From NCBI RefSeq assembly GCF_048323755.1, contig NZ_JBLWFS010000001.1:1-64000 (forward strand): a stretch of DNA of 64,000 bases, in the 5' to 3' direction. This document shows, one piece after another, positions 27,476-36,260 of the stretch; within the stretch, counting starts at the first letter, position 1, and each line of letters opens with the position of its first letter. A program made the position numbers and the translations under genes. Below the pieces are notes generated by a model. The model was not told the origin of the DNA. It saw nothing but the letters and a program-made list of their open reading frames with translations, and did no database searches. Source of the DNA: Alkalihalobacterium sp048323755. GTDB lineage: Bacteria > Bacillota > Bacilli > Bacillales > Bacillaceae_F.

Positions 27476-27683
27476 TATTCAAAAAGGAGGACAAAAAGGG
27501 CCGAGAAGATCGAGAAAGCGTAGCCTCCGAGCACCACAGCGTATGTAGTTAATACGTGAGGAGCGTAGGAGCAAGCTGACGAGCTACCACAGGATGTGGT
27601 GACTTCGACGTTCTCACAGGACGTGAGGGCTCTTAGTCGAAGTTCATCTAACGACAGCTATTTTTCCCGGACTTTTTGAATAT
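27476..27683. repeat. Intergenic element with terminal inverted repeats
   Basis: The stretch starts TATTCAAAAAGGAGG and ends CGGACTTTTTGAATA, so the outer 11 bases are exact inverted repeats. Inside it is GC-rich, with small hairpins such as ACCACAGGATGTGGT and CTCACAGGACGTGAG, and with mirrored TTCGAC blocks. It is about 208 bases, noncoding and located between ychF and rpsF. It looks like a MITE-like or repetitive structured element. No transposase is present. Confidence 0.55.
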
Positions 27684-27695
27684 CCGCTTAAAAGC

Positions 27696-27724
27696 TTGTA
27701 TAGTACAAGCTACTCTGGTATAAT
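27696..27724 (+). promoter_or_regulatory. Promoter of rpsF-ssb-rpsR
   Basis: TTGTAT (27696-27701) and a perfect TATAAT (27719-27724) are 17 bases apart. They lie about 85 bases before rpsF, leaving room for a structured leader. Confidence 0.75.
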
Positions 27725-27755
27725 GATTCAATGTGAGTAAATGACATTAGTTTTT

Positions 27756-27800
27756 TGCTCCTTGCTCCACAAAGATGGAGCCGTTAGACCAAAAGGAGGT
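27756..27800 (+). promoter_or_regulatory. Candidate S6:S18-binding mRNA leader
   Basis: GCTCC and GGAGC pair across a loop, followed at once by CCGTTAGACC and the rpsF ribosome site. This matches my memory of the rpsF leader motif that binds the S6-S18 protein complex and represses the operon, in which a CCG mimics the 16S rRNA site. The operon here, rpsF-ssb-rpsR, is the expected target. Confidence 0.6.
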
Positions 27801-27808
27801 GACGAGGA

Positions 27809-28096
27809 ATGCGTAAATACGAAATCATGTACATTATTGCGCCAAACCTTGATGAAGCTGCTACAAAGGAGCTTGTTGAGCGTTTCAATGGTGTATTAAC
27901 TACTAATGGTGCTGAGATCGAGAAGGTTGAAGAAAAAGGTAAGCGTCGTTTAGCTTACGAAATCAATGACTTCCGCGAAGGTTATTATGTTTTAATTAAC
28001 GTAATGGCTAATCCAGAAGCAATTGCTGAATTCAACCGTCTTGTTAAGATCAACGAGAACATCATTCGTTTACTAATCGTTAAAGACGAACAATAA
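27809..28096 (+). CDS. rpsF: 30S ribosomal protein S6
   Basis: S6 binds 16S rRNA as a pair with S18 in the platform of the small subunit. The 95-residue protein begins MRKYEIMYIIAPNLDEAAT and has the typical KRRLAYEINDFREGYYVLI strand. The ATG has a strong AAAGGAGGTGA ribosome site. It heads the rpsF-ssb-rpsR operon and is probably controlled through the leader at 27756-27800. Confidence 0.98.
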   Translation: MRKYEIMYIIAPNLDEAATKELVERFNGVLTTNGAEIEKVEEKGKRRLAYEINDFREGYYVLINVMANPEAIAEFNRLVKINENIIRLLIVKDEQ

Positions 28097-28175
28097 TAGA
28101 CGAACAATAAAATAAAAGTTCATGAGGAGACTTTGAACTTTTACTAGAAGAAGTGAAATATTGGGAGGGGTTCTG

Positions 28176-28682
28176 ATGATTAACCGTGTCGTCCTTGTCG
28201 GACGTCTAACAAAAGACCCAGAGTTACGTTATACTCCAAATGGTGTAGCAGTAGCCAACTTTACTCTTGCTGTAAATCGACCGTTTTCGAACCAGCAAGG
28301 TGATCGAGAAGCTGACTTTATTAACTGTATCATCTGGAGAAAGCCTGCTGAAAATGTAGCCAACTACTTGAAAAAAGGTAGCCTTGCTGGTGTAGAAGGC
28401 CGTATTCAGACACGTAGCTATGATAATAATGAAGGTCGCCGAGTTTATGTGACAGAAGTTGTAGCTGATAGCGTACAATTTCTTGAGCCAAAAGGTTCAG
28501 GCGGTGGTGGCGGCGGCGGTTCTCAAGGCGGAAACGACTTTTATAGCCGTGGACCAGCACCAACTGGCCAAGGAGGATACGGTCAACAGAATCCTAATCG
28601 TAACCAATCTCGATTGGACGAGGATCCGTTTGCATCAGATGGCAGCAACATCGACATTTCTGACGATGATCTTCCATTCTAA
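28176..28682 (+). CDS. ssb: Single-stranded DNA-binding protein
   Basis: SSB coats single-stranded DNA in replication and repair. The 168-residue protein has an OB fold starting MINRVVLVGRLTKDPELRY. A flexible Gly/Gln/Asn-rich linker at about 112-145 follows, and it ends in the acidic tip DISDDDLPF, which docks partner proteins. The ATG at 28176 has GGGAGGGG upstream. A TTG five codons earlier is not likely to be used. It sits between rpsF and rpsR as in most Bacilli. Confidence 0.98.
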   Translation: MINRVVLVGRLTKDPELRYTPNGVAVANFTLAVNRPFSNQQGDREADFINCIIWRKPAENVANYLKKGSLAGVEGRIQTRSYDNNEGRRVYVTEVVADSVQFLEPKGSGGGGGGGSQGGNDFYSRGPAPTGQGGYGQQNPNRNQSRLDEDPFASDGSNIDISDDDLPF

Positions 28683-28757
28683 TCGTAAACGAAACTCCCG
28701 ATGACTAGACAAAATGGGATAGTATATATAAAAATTTAAAAAGAAGGAGGAATTACA

Positions 28758-28994
28758 ATGGCTCGTAGAGGACGTGGACCAAAACGCCGTAAAGTTTGTT
28801 ACTTTACAGTAAATAAAATCGAGAAAATCGATTACAAAGATACAGATCTTTTGAAGAAGTTCATCTCTGAGCGTGGTAAAATCTTACCTCGTCGTGTAAC
28901 TGGTACTTCTGCAAAATACCAACGTCAATTAACTACTGCAATCAAGCGTGCTCGTCAAATCGCTTTATTACCGTACGTTAATGAAGTTAACTAA
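28758..28994 (+). CDS. rpsR: 30S ribosomal protein S18
   Basis: This basic 78-residue protein partners S6 in the ribosome platform. RRGRGPKRRKVCYFT at the N-terminus and FISERGKILPRRVTGTSAKYQ in part are diagnostic. The VCYFT cysteine is kept as in the single-cysteine form. The ATG follows AAGAAGGAGG. It closes the operon before a terminator at 29002. Confidence 0.98.
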   Translation: MARRGRGPKRRKVCYFTVNKIEKIDYKDTDLLKKFISERGKILPRRVTGTSAKYQRQLTTAIKRARQIALLPYVNEVN

Positions 28995-29001
28995 TTAACT
29001 T

Positions 29002-29039
29002 AAAAGGCATGATAGAGATCACTCTCTGTCGTGCCTTTT
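29002..29039 (+). terminator. Intrinsic terminator after rpsR
   Basis: AAAAGGCATGATAGAGA and TCTCTGTCGTGCCTTTT pair into a long stem with wobble pairs, followed by CTTATTC. Confidence 0.8.
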
Positions 29040-29091
29040 CTTATTCTTTGGTTGTATAAAAGCCTATTGTTGATGATTGAGGTGAATAGGA

Positions 29092-29238
29092 ATGGAATTT
29101 ATTTTACCTTATTGGGACAAAACACCTGATTTAATTACTGTATATCTTGAAACAGGAAATAGTTACAGTGCTTCGCTCACAGATATAGGAGAGATAATAA
29201 ATGGACAAACAAACCATTTTTATATCTCATTAGAATAA
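29092..29238 (+). CDS. Small hypothetical protein (48 residues)
   Basis: An ATG at 29092 preceded by GAGGTGAATAGGA opens a 48-codon frame. It begins MEFILPYWDKTPDLITVYLE and ends NHFYISLE. I do not recognise a family. The strong ribosome site and its place between the rpsR terminator and the yybS homologue argue for a real gene. It has no obvious membrane segment. It could equally be a chance frame. Confidence 0.4.
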   Translation: MEFILPYWDKTPDLITVYLETGNSYSASLTDIGEIINGQTNHFYISLE

Positions 29239-29311
29239 AACGATCTTTCACTTTCTTTATCTTTAATCGAAACTAAGGTAAAATAGATGAGATGAAAAGA
29301 GAGGTGAAAAT

Positions 29312-30241
29312 GTGAAGAAAACAAAAGCCTTAACAGAAGGAGCATTACTAGCAGCTCTGTTCGGGATTGGTGTTATAGCAACCATTTTTATTCCGTTTGT
29401 TTCCATGGTGTTAATTTGGTTTATGCCTGTTCCATTTATCATTTATGTCCTTCGACATGGTTTAAAACCGGGTATTTTATTTTGGACAGTAACGTTATTT
29501 ATAACATTTATTATAGCTGGATTACCTGGGCTTCCTATTCCGTTATTGTTTGGTTTAGGTGGTTTAGTAGTAGGTGAATTGTACCGAAGAAATAAGTCTG
29601 GATTAGCAGTGTTACTAGGCGGCAGTTTAACGTATATTGTTAGTATTATCGTCCTTTTCATTATGAGTATTGCCTTGTTAGGAATACATCCATTACATAC
29701 GACTCAAGAATTAATGCGTCAATCGATCGAAACTGCCGAAAGCATGTTAGCAGGTATTGGCCAAGACCCTGGAGAACAATTAGAAGCATTCCAAGATTTA
29801 ATCGATATGCTTGGTCAATTAGGTCCATTATTAATTATATTAATGGGAGTAACGACAGCTTTACTAACACAACTATTTTCAAGAATCATTGTGAAACGAT
29901 TTTATCCAAAGGTTCCATCTCTTCCACCGTTCAAAGAGTGGACATTTCCAAAGTCGTTTTTATGGTATTATTTAATTGTATCGATTCTTGTTTTAATTGG
30001 AGTACCTGAAACTTCATTTATCTACACTGTACTAATAAATCTGTTTCCTTTACTTACATTTGTTATGACCATTCAAGGGTTATCTTTTATTTTTCATTAT
30101 TGTTATGTAAAAGGTGTACCGAAAGTGGTCCCTATTTTAATTACTGTGTTTACCCTGCTCTTACCGATGTTTCTAGTGATGGTAAGAATATTAGGTATCA
30201 TTGATTTAGGATTTGAATTACGGAAACGAGTAAAAAAGTAA
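29312..30241 (+). CDS. yybS: YybS-like membrane protein (DUF2232)
   Basis: The 309-residue protein has about eight hydrophobic segments and begins KKTKALTEGALLAALFGIG, typical of the DUF2232 family, which is related to S-component-like membrane proteins. In Bacillus subtilis yybS lies just upstream of gdpP (yybT) and rplI, exactly as here. Its function is not established. The start is GTG at 29312, after AGAGAGGTGAAAAT. gdpP follows after 31 bases, so cotranscription is likely. Confidence 0.88.
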   Translation: MKKTKALTEGALLAALFGIGVIATIFIPFVSMVLIWFMPVPFIIYVLRHGLKPGILFWTVTLFITFIIAGLPGLPIPLLFGLGGLVVGELYRRNKSGLAVLLGGSLTYIVSIIVLFIMSIALLGIHPLHTTQELMRQSIETAESMLAGIGQDPGEQLEAFQDLIDMLGQLGPLLIILMGVTTALLTQLFSRIIVKRFYPKVPSLPPFKEWTFPKSFLWYYLIVSILVLIGVPETSFIYTVLINLFPLLTFVMTIQGLSFIFHYCYVKGVPKVVPILITVFTLLLPMFLVMVRILGIIDLGFELRKRVKK

Positions 30242-30272
30242 GGGTTAGGAATATAAAGTAGGAGTTGACAAT

Positions 30273-32237
30273 ATGCCTAAGTTCTTGATGAAACGGTGGC
30301 ATGGTTATCACGTAGTTTCCTTGTTTACTGTAGCATTGCTTTTTATTGGAATATTAACATACTATCAATGGCAACTTGGGATCATTGGCTTCTTTATGTT
30401 AGGTGTTTTACTTATTTATACGATTCAAGCGAGAATCTCTTTTGAAAAGCAACTTGAAGAGTACATCTCAACGCTTTCGTATCGAATTAATAAAGCAGGG
30501 GAAGAGGCAGTTGTAAACTTGCCAGTAGGAATATTACTTTATAATGAGGAACGCGTCGTGCAATGGGTCAATCCGTACATAAGTCACGTATTCGGGGATA
30601 CCTTCATTGGAAAGTCACTAGAAGACCTTTCTGAACACCTTCTATCGATTATTGAAGAGGAAAAGGAAGATGGTCTGATTTCACTTAAAGAACATTTTTT
30701 TCGTGTTGAATATAAAAAAGATGAACGGCTGCTTTATTTCTTTGATGTAACTGAAACCGTACAAACGAAAGAGATGTACGAAGAAGATCAAACGGTTACT
30801 GGGCTCATCTATTTAGATAATTATGATGAAGTTACTCAAGGTATGGATGATCAAGTCCGAAGCAAATTGTCGAGTCAAGTAACGGCTACATTAAACAAAT
30901 GGGCAAGTGAATACGAAATTTTACTTCGACGAACAGGGTCTGATCGATTTTTAGCCATTTTTAACAAACAATCGCTAAGTTTAATTGAAAAGACCAAGTT
31001 TGGAATTCTCGATGAAATAAGAGAAGTCACAGGAAAAGAAAAAATTCCAATTACTTTAAGTATAGGAATTGGTAGTGGTAATGGCACGATCCGAGAACTT
31101 GGTGCTCTTGCTCAATCTAGTTTAGATTTAGCACTCGGTCGGGGCGGGGATCAAGTAGCCATTAAAGAAAAGAACGGTAAAGTTCATTTCTATGGTGGAA
31201 AGTCAAATGCAATGGAGAAACGTACCCGTGTTAGAGCTCGAGTGATCTCTCATGCTTTACGAGATTTTGTTGTAGAGAGTTCTAAAGTTATTATAATGGG
31301 ACATAAAAACCCGGATATGGATGCTATTGGAGCTGCCATTGGCGTTTTAAAAATTGCTGAAGTCAATGGAAAAGATGGTTACATCGTCTTAGACAGGGAT
31401 GAAATCCACTCAGATGTACAAAAGTTAATGGAAGAAATTGAAAATCATGATCACCTTTGGTCGCATTTCATTACACGAGAAGAAGCTGTCGAAATGGCAA
31501 ATGACAAAACACTTCTAGTTATTGTTGATACTCACCGACCATCGCTCGTTATCGAGCCTAAACTTCTAAATCGTGTGGACCGAGTGATTGTCCTCGATCA
31601 TCACAGGCGGGGTGAAGAGTTTGTCACGGACCCGGTTTTAGTGTATATGGAACCATATGCTTCTTCGACATCCGAATTAGTTACAGAGTTACTAGAATAT
31701 CAACCAAAGAAACTGAAAATGGATATTCTCGAAGCGACAGCTTTATTAGCCGGGATTATCGTTGATACAAAGAGCTTTGCTGTCAGAACAGGCTCACGTA
31801 CATTCGATGCAGCTTCTTTCTTAAGAAGAAATGGAGCCGATACCGTACTCGTTCAGAGGTTACTTAAAGAAGATATGGATCAATACGTACGACGAGCAAA
31901 GTTAATTGAGTCGGCAATTATTTACCAAGATGAAATAGCGATTGCAAAGGCGTCTGAAGATGAGGTGTATAGCCAAGTCTTAATTGCTCAAGCGGCAGAT
32001 ACTCTTTTAACGATGGATGGTATTACAGCCGCATTTGTTATTTCAAAGCGTCAAGATGGACGAATTGGGATCAGTGCTCGTTCATTGGGAGAATTAAATG
32101 TCCAGATCATCATGGAGCAATTAAAAGGTGGTGGGCATCTAACGAATGCAGCTACACAGTTAGATCATACATCATTAGATGAAGCTGAAGATTTGTTAAG
32201 AGCTGTAATAGACGAATATTTAAAAGGGGGAAGTTAA
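30273..32237 (+). CDS. gdpP: Cyclic-di-AMP phosphodiesterase GdpP
   Basis: GdpP degrades the second messenger c-di-AMP, which controls potassium and osmolyte uptake and the cell wall. The 654-residue protein has two N-terminal membrane segments (about 12-55), a PAS-like domain and a degenerate GGDEF domain (RTGSDRFLAIF near 212). It ends with a DHH-DHHA1 catalytic unit: GHKNPDMDAIGAAIG near 344, VDTHRP near 415, VLDHHRRG near 443 and a C-terminal GGGHLTNAA near 620. All metal-binding motifs appear intact. Two bases separate it from rplI. Confidence 0.95.
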   Translation: MPKFLMKRWHGYHVVSLFTVALLFIGILTYYQWQLGIIGFFMLGVLLIYTIQARISFEKQLEEYISTLSYRINKAGEEAVVNLPVGILLYNEERVVQWVNPYISHVFGDTFIGKSLEDLSEHLLSIIEEEKEDGLISLKEHFFRVEYKKDERLLYFFDVTETVQTKEMYEEDQTVTGLIYLDNYDEVTQGMDDQVRSKLSSQVTATLNKWASEYEILLRRTGSDRFLAIFNKQSLSLIEKTKFGILDEIREVTGKEKIPITLSIGIGSGNGTIRELGALAQSSLDLALGRGGDQVAIKEKNGKVHFYGGKSNAMEKRTRVRARVISHALRDFVVESSKVIIMGHKNPDMDAIGAAIGVLKIAEVNGKDGYIVLDRDEIHSDVQKLMEEIENHDHLWSHFITREEAVEMANDKTLLVIVDTHRPSLVIEPKLLNRVDRVIVLDHHRRGEEFVTDPVLVYMEPYASSTSELVTELLEYQPKKLKMDILEATALLAGIIVDTKSFAVRTGSRTFDAASFLRRNGADTVLVQRLLKEDMDQYVRRAKLIESAIIYQDEIAIAKASEDEVYSQVLIAQAADTLLTMDGITAAFVISKRQDGRIGISARSLGELNVQIIMEQLKGGGHLTNAATQLDHTSLDEAEDLLRAVIDEYLKGGS

Positions 32238-32239
32238 CA

Positions 32240-32683
32240 ATGAAAGTTATATTTCTTGCGGATGTAAAAGGTAAAGGGAAAAAAGGAGAAGTAAAAAATG
32301 TTGCTGAAGGTTATGCACGTAACTTCCTTTTCCCACAAAACTTAGCGGTAGAAGCTTCACAAGGGAATGTTAAGAACCTTGAAGCACAAAAGAAAAGTGA
32401 GTCAAAAAAAGCGTCTGAAGAATTAGCCGATGCGCAAAAATACAAGGAAGAACTTGAAAGTATCACTTTAGAAATAAAAGCGAAAAGCGGTGAAGGTGGT
32501 CGTTTATTTGGAGCTGTTTCTACTAAACAAATTGCTGAAGAGCTTGCAAAATTGAAGAAAAAAGTAGATAAGCGTAAAATTATGCTAGATGATCCAATTC
32601 GTGCGTTAGGCTATACGAATGTTCCAATTAAAATTCATCCTGAAGTCGTTGCTACTGTTAAGGTTCATGTAACCGAACAATAA
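32240..32683 (+). CDS. rplI: 50S ribosomal protein L9
   Basis: L9 is the elongated protein at the base of the L1 stalk. The 147-residue protein starts MKVIFLADVKGKGKKGEVKN and has the long central helix around residues 41-75 linking its two domains. GEGGRLFGAVSTKQIAEEL near 82 is conserved. The ATG follows AAAGGGGGAAG within the gdpP end. It is the last gene of the yybS-gdpP-rplI unit. Confidence 0.98.
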   Translation: MKVIFLADVKGKGKKGEVKNVAEGYARNFLFPQNLAVEASQGNVKNLEAQKKSESKKASEELADAQKYKEELESITLEIKAKSGEGGRLFGAVSTKQIAEELAKLKKKVDKRKIMLDDPIRALGYTNVPIKIHPEVVATVKVHVTEQ

Positions 32684-32725
32684 AACATGGTATACGAAAA
32701 CAGCCAAACAATAAAAAACAATATA

Positions 32726-32760
32726 CAAAAATGGTTGATTTTAATAATCAACCATTTTTG
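32726..32760 (+). terminator. Intrinsic terminator after rplI
   Basis: AAAATGGTTGATT and AATCAACCATTTTT pair around TTAAT. The stem ends in a T run followed by GTG. Confidence 0.8.
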
Positions 32761-32892
32761 TGTTTTATGGTAGAATATATGTCTAAGATGAATAGAAAAG
32801 AGACGGTTATAAAGTTGTATAGTAACTAAAAATCATATAAACAGAAATAGATATGTTTTCAAAAGTGTTGAGTTCAGGAGAGGAGGATTTTA

Positions 32893-34257
32893 ATGAGTGA
32901 TTTATTTGCTGACCGTACCCCTCCCCAAAATATTGAAGCGGAGCAGGCAGTACTTGGTGCCATTTTTATAGAAGAACAGGCTTTAGTTACTGCCTCAGAA
33001 CGGTTAATACCAGAAGACTTTTATCGATCGGCTCATCAACGAATCTATGAGGTTATGCTTAGTCTCGCAGAAAAAGGAGAGCCTGTTGACCTAATTACTG
33101 TAACCTCAGACTTACAAGACCGCAATTGGTTAGATGATGTAGGTGGAGTTTCTTATTTAAGTGATCTAGCGAATGCCGTTCCAACAGCATCGAATATCGA
33201 TTATTATAGTAGAATTGTCGAGGAAAAATCGCTATTAAGAAGACTAATTCGAGTGGCTACAAATATTGCTGCCGATGGTTATACGAGTGAAGATGAAGTA
33301 GATGCGATTTTAGATACAGCAGAAAAAACAATTCTTGATGTCGCCCAGCGTAAAAATTCAGGGGCATTTATAGCGATAAAAGATGTACTTGTTGAAACGT
33401 ATGATCGAATTGAAGCGCTCGAAAAGCAAAGTGGAGAAATTACAGGTATTCCTTCAGGGTTCGTCGAACTTGATCGGATGACAGCCGGTTTCCAACGTAA
33501 CGATTTAATCATTGTTGCTGCCCGTCCATCGGTAGGTAAAACCGCTTTCGCCTTAAATATTGCGCAAAATGTCGCGACAAAAACAGATGAGAATGTTGCC
33601 ATCTTTAGTTTAGAGATGTCAGCTAGTCAGCTAGTTCAACGTATATTATGTGCGGAGGGAAACATTGATGCACAAAAGATGAGAACGGGACAGCTAGAAC
33701 CTGACGATTGGCAAAAGTTAACGATGGCGATGGGGAGTCTGTCTAAAGCAGGGATTTTTATTGACGATACACCTGGTGTTAAAGTTAATGATATTCGAGC
33801 GAAGTGTCGTCGTCTCAAGCAAGAGAAAGGCTTAGGCATGATCTTAATTGACTATTTGCAGCTTATTCAAGGAAGTGGAAGAGGCGGCGAAAATCGTCAA
33901 CAAGAAGTATCTGAAATTTCTCGTACATTAAAGGCGATTGCCAGGGAATTAGAAGTTCCAGTAATCGCTCTTTCGCAGTTATCACGTGGTGTAGAATCTA
34001 GACAAGATAAACGACCGATGATGAGTGATATTCGTGAATCGGGAAGTATCGAGCAGGATGCCGATATCGTTGCCTTTTTATACCGTGATGATTACTATGA
34101 TAAGGAATCTGAGAACAAAAATATTATTGAAATTATTATAGCAAAGCAACGTAACGGTCCTGTTGGAACAGTCGAACTTGCTTTCGTAAAAGAATACAAT
34201 AAATTCGTTACCTTAGATCGACGTCATGATGAAAGCAGTATTCCACCAGGAGCATAA
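32893..34257 (+). CDS. dnaB: Replicative DNA helicase (DnaB type)
   Basis: This hexameric 5'-3' helicase unwinds DNA at the fork; it is called DnaC in Bacillus subtilis. The 454-residue protein has the N-terminal primase-binding domain (RTPPQNIEAEQAVLGAIF), Walker A ARPSVGKTAFALN near 212, Walker B LGMILIDYLQLIQ near 316 and the arginine-finger region LKAIARELEVPVIALSQLSR. No intein is present. The ATG follows GAGAGGAGG. It is separate from rplI and ends before a strong terminator. Confidence 0.98.
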   Translation: MSDLFADRTPPQNIEAEQAVLGAIFIEEQALVTASERLIPEDFYRSAHQRIYEVMLSLAEKGEPVDLITVTSDLQDRNWLDDVGGVSYLSDLANAVPTASNIDYYSRIVEEKSLLRRLIRVATNIAADGYTSEDEVDAILDTAEKTILDVAQRKNSGAFIAIKDVLVETYDRIEALEKQSGEITGIPSGFVELDRMTAGFQRNDLIIVAARPSVGKTAFALNIAQNVATKTDENVAIFSLEMSASQLVQRILCAEGNIDAQKMRTGQLEPDDWQKLTMAMGSLSKAGIFIDDTPGVKVNDIRAKCRRLKQEKGLGMILIDYLQLIQGSGRGGENRQQEVSEISRTLKAIARELEVPVIALSQLSRGVESRQDKRPMMSDIRESGSIEQDADIVAFLYRDDYYDKESENKNIIEIIIAKQRNGPVGTVELAFVKEYNKFVTLDRRHDESSIPPGA

Positions 34258-34282
34258 AAATTAAAGATTGACAGTACCTTAG

Positions 34283-34328
34283 AGCACTACAAAACCCATG
34301 CTAACGATAGCATGGGTTTTGTAGTGCT
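34283..34328 (+). terminator. Very long perfect-stem terminator after dnaB
   Basis: Two perfect 21-base arms (34283-34303 and 34308-34328) flank an ACGA loop. The core arms read AAAACCCATGCTA and TAGCATGGGTTTT. The symmetrical stem with A and T tracts inside suggests a bidirectional terminator. Confidence 0.8.
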
Positions 34329-34426
34329 GAGGAAAACTGATAATATAAGTTAATTTTATTGGATGATGTTTGATTCATCATCGATGTATTTTTTAAACGA
34401 CTTAAGTAGCGAGTCTAGCAAGTTTT

Positions 34427-34466
34427 AACGAACAAATTATTAAAAAATATTTAATAATGTTCGTGT
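34427..34466. promoter_or_regulatory. PurR-binding PurBox pair upstream of purA
   Basis: AACGAACAAATTATT and AATAATGTTCGTGTT are inverted copies of the PurBox core CGAAC, with cores at 34429-34433 and 34459-34463. In Bacilli the PurR repressor binds such paired boxes upstream of purA and releases with PRPP. The pair overlaps the region just before the purA promoter. Confidence 0.8.
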
Positions 34467-34470
34467 TTTA

Positions 34471-34499
34471 TTGACTTTAGGGATGTAAATTGATAAACT
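34471..34499 (+). promoter_or_regulatory. purA promoter
   Basis: TTGACT (34471-34476) and TAAACT (34494-34499) are 17 bases apart and start five bases after the right PurBox. They lie 79 bases before purA. Confidence 0.6.
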
Positions 34500-34577
34500 A
34501 TCTATGGTTTGAGTAAGATCATTAATATTTACACAATATATACATAAAGGTGTAAAAGCAATTGTGGAGGTGCACAT

Positions 34578-35864
34578 ATGTCATCAGTAGTAGTTGTTGG
34601 AACGCAATGGGGAGACGAAGGAAAGGGTAAAATTACAGACTATCTTTCTGAAAAAGCAGAAGTAGTTGCACGCTATCAAGGTGGAAACAACGCAGGACAT
34701 ACAATTGTTTTTGGTGGAGATAAGTATAAACTACATTTGATTCCATCAGGAATTTTTTATAAAGATAAAATTTGTGTCATTGGGAACGGTATGGTTATCG
34801 ACCCTAAAGCACTAGTCGAAGAACTAAAGTATCTACATGACCGAAATGTTGATACAAGCAATCTTCGAATTAGTAATAGAGCACACGTCATTTTACCATA
34901 TCATCTGAAGTTAGATATCGTAGAAGAAGAGCGTAAAGGTGCAAATAAAATTGGAACAACAAAGAAAGGTATCGGACCTGCTTATATGGATAAGGCAGCG
35001 CGTATCGGTATCCGAATTGCAGATTTACTCGATCGTGAAGAATTTGAGCAAAAAGTGGAACGTAATTTAGAAGAGAAAAACCGTATGTTTGAGAAGTACT
35101 ATGAAGTTGAAGGATTTAAAAAAGAAGACTTCCTGGATGAGTACTATGAATATGGTCAACAAATTGCGCATTATGTTTGTGATACATCTGTTGTTTTAAA
35201 CGATGCATTAGATGATGGTCGTCGTGTACTTTTTGAAGGTGCACAAGGAGTTATGCTTGATATTGATCAAGGTACATATCCTTTTGTTACTTCTTCTAAC
35301 CCAATTGCTGGTGGGGTTACGATCGGTTCTGGTGTAGGTCCATCAAAAATTCATCATGTAGTGGGAGTTTCAAAAGCGTATACAACACGTGTAGGGGATG
35401 GTCCATTCCCGACGGAACTTCATGATGAAATTGGTCATCAAATTCGTGAAGTAGGTAATGAATATGGAACGACAACAGGTCGACCGCGCCGTGTCGGTTG
35501 GTTTGACAGTGTTGTTGTACGACATGCTCGTCGTGTAAGTGGCCTTACAGATTTATCACTAAATTCAATTGATGTTTTAACAGGAATTAAAACATTAAAA
35601 ATTTGTACAGCCTATAAATATAAAGGCGAAATTATTGACGAATTTCCAGCTAGCTTAAAAGTTCTAGCTGAATGTGAGCCTGTATATGAAGAGTTACCAG
35701 GATGGGAAGAAGATATTACAGGTGTTCGTTCTTTAGATGAACTACCACCGAATGCTCGCCATTATATTGAACGTGTATCTCAATTAACTGGTATTCCGTT
35801 AGCAATCTTCTCAGTAGGTCCAGATCGTAATCAAACAAACTTAATTCGTGGTGTGTTTGTTTAA
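34578..35864 (+). CDS. purA: Adenylosuccinate synthetase
   Basis: PurA joins IMP and aspartate using GTP, the first step from IMP to AMP. The 428-residue protein has the N-terminal GTQWGDEGKGKITDYL with catalytic Asp13 region, the GNNAGHTIVFGGDKYKLHL substrate loop near 37, FEGAQGVMLDIDQGTYPF near 222 and the C-terminal TGIPLAIFSVGPDRNQT. All are conserved. The ATG follows GTGGAGGTG. The upstream PurBox pair indicates control by PurR and PRPP. Confidence 0.98.
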   Translation: MSSVVVVGTQWGDEGKGKITDYLSEKAEVVARYQGGNNAGHTIVFGGDKYKLHLIPSGIFYKDKICVIGNGMVIDPKALVEELKYLHDRNVDTSNLRISNRAHVILPYHLKLDIVEEERKGANKIGTTKKGIGPAYMDKAARIGIRIADLLDREEFEQKVERNLEEKNRMFEKYYEVEGFKKEDFLDEYYEYGQQIAHYVCDTSVVLNDALDDGRRVLFEGAQGVMLDIDQGTYPFVTSSNPIAGGVTIGSGVGPSKIHHVVGVSKAYTTRVGDGPFPTELHDEIGHQIREVGNEYGTTTGRPRRVGWFDSVVVRHARRVSGLTDLSLNSIDVLTGIKTLKICTAYKYKGEIIDEFPASLKVLAECEPVYEELPGWEEDITGVRSLDELPPNARHYIERVSQLTGIPLAIFSVGPDRNQTNLIRGVFV

Positions 35865-35877
35865 ACTTTAAAATTTT

Positions 35878-35920
35878 AGGCAAGAATAGGAGGTAAAAGC
35901 TTATTCTTGCCTTTACTTTT
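35878..35920 (+). terminator. Intrinsic terminator after purA
   Basis: AGGCAAGAATA and TATTCTTGCCT form a perfect 11-base-pair stem around a 13-base loop, followed by TTACTTTTTA. The stretch 35921-36126 holds only AT-rich DNA with a promoter-like TTGCTA and TATAAT near 36064-36095 for the tRNA cluster. Confidence 0.8.
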
Positions 35921-36126
35921 TATATAATAATCGGATATGCAGCAATCAAAAATGAGCTCTAAAAAAGACTTGAAATTGAGCCAGTTTTACAGTATTCTAT
36001 TAAAGGTTGCTGAAGTGCTCGTCCAAATATTTTTTTAAAAGAAAAAGTTTTTTAAAAAAGTACTTGCTAACGAAAAATATTTATGTTAATATAATTCTTG
36101 TCGTTAAGAAACGACATCGAATATGA

Positions 36127-36152
36127 GAGCCATTAGCTCAGTTGGTAGAGCA
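36127..36152 (+). pseudogene. Duplicated 5' half of tRNA-Lys
   Basis: The first 26 bases of the tRNA-Lys gene at 36261 (acceptor strand, D arm, start of the anticodon stem) occur here exactly. The sequence then diverges into ACGAGCGTAGGC and a TTCGAA-rich stretch. No anticodon or 3' half follows, so it cannot make a tRNA. The two copies are offset by 134 bases and thus flank a 108-base insert. Confidence 0.85.
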
Positions 36153-36260
36153 ACGAGCGTAGGCATCTTCGAACTACTACGAGTTGTTTCGACGCATCAA
36201 ACTTCGAAGCAATGCTGGTAGAGGAAGAAACATCAATTTGAATAATCATCCTTAATCTAG

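Noticed and set aside
36127..36260. A second tRNA-Lys gene
   Set aside because: Only the first 26 bases match; anticodon and 3' half are missing.
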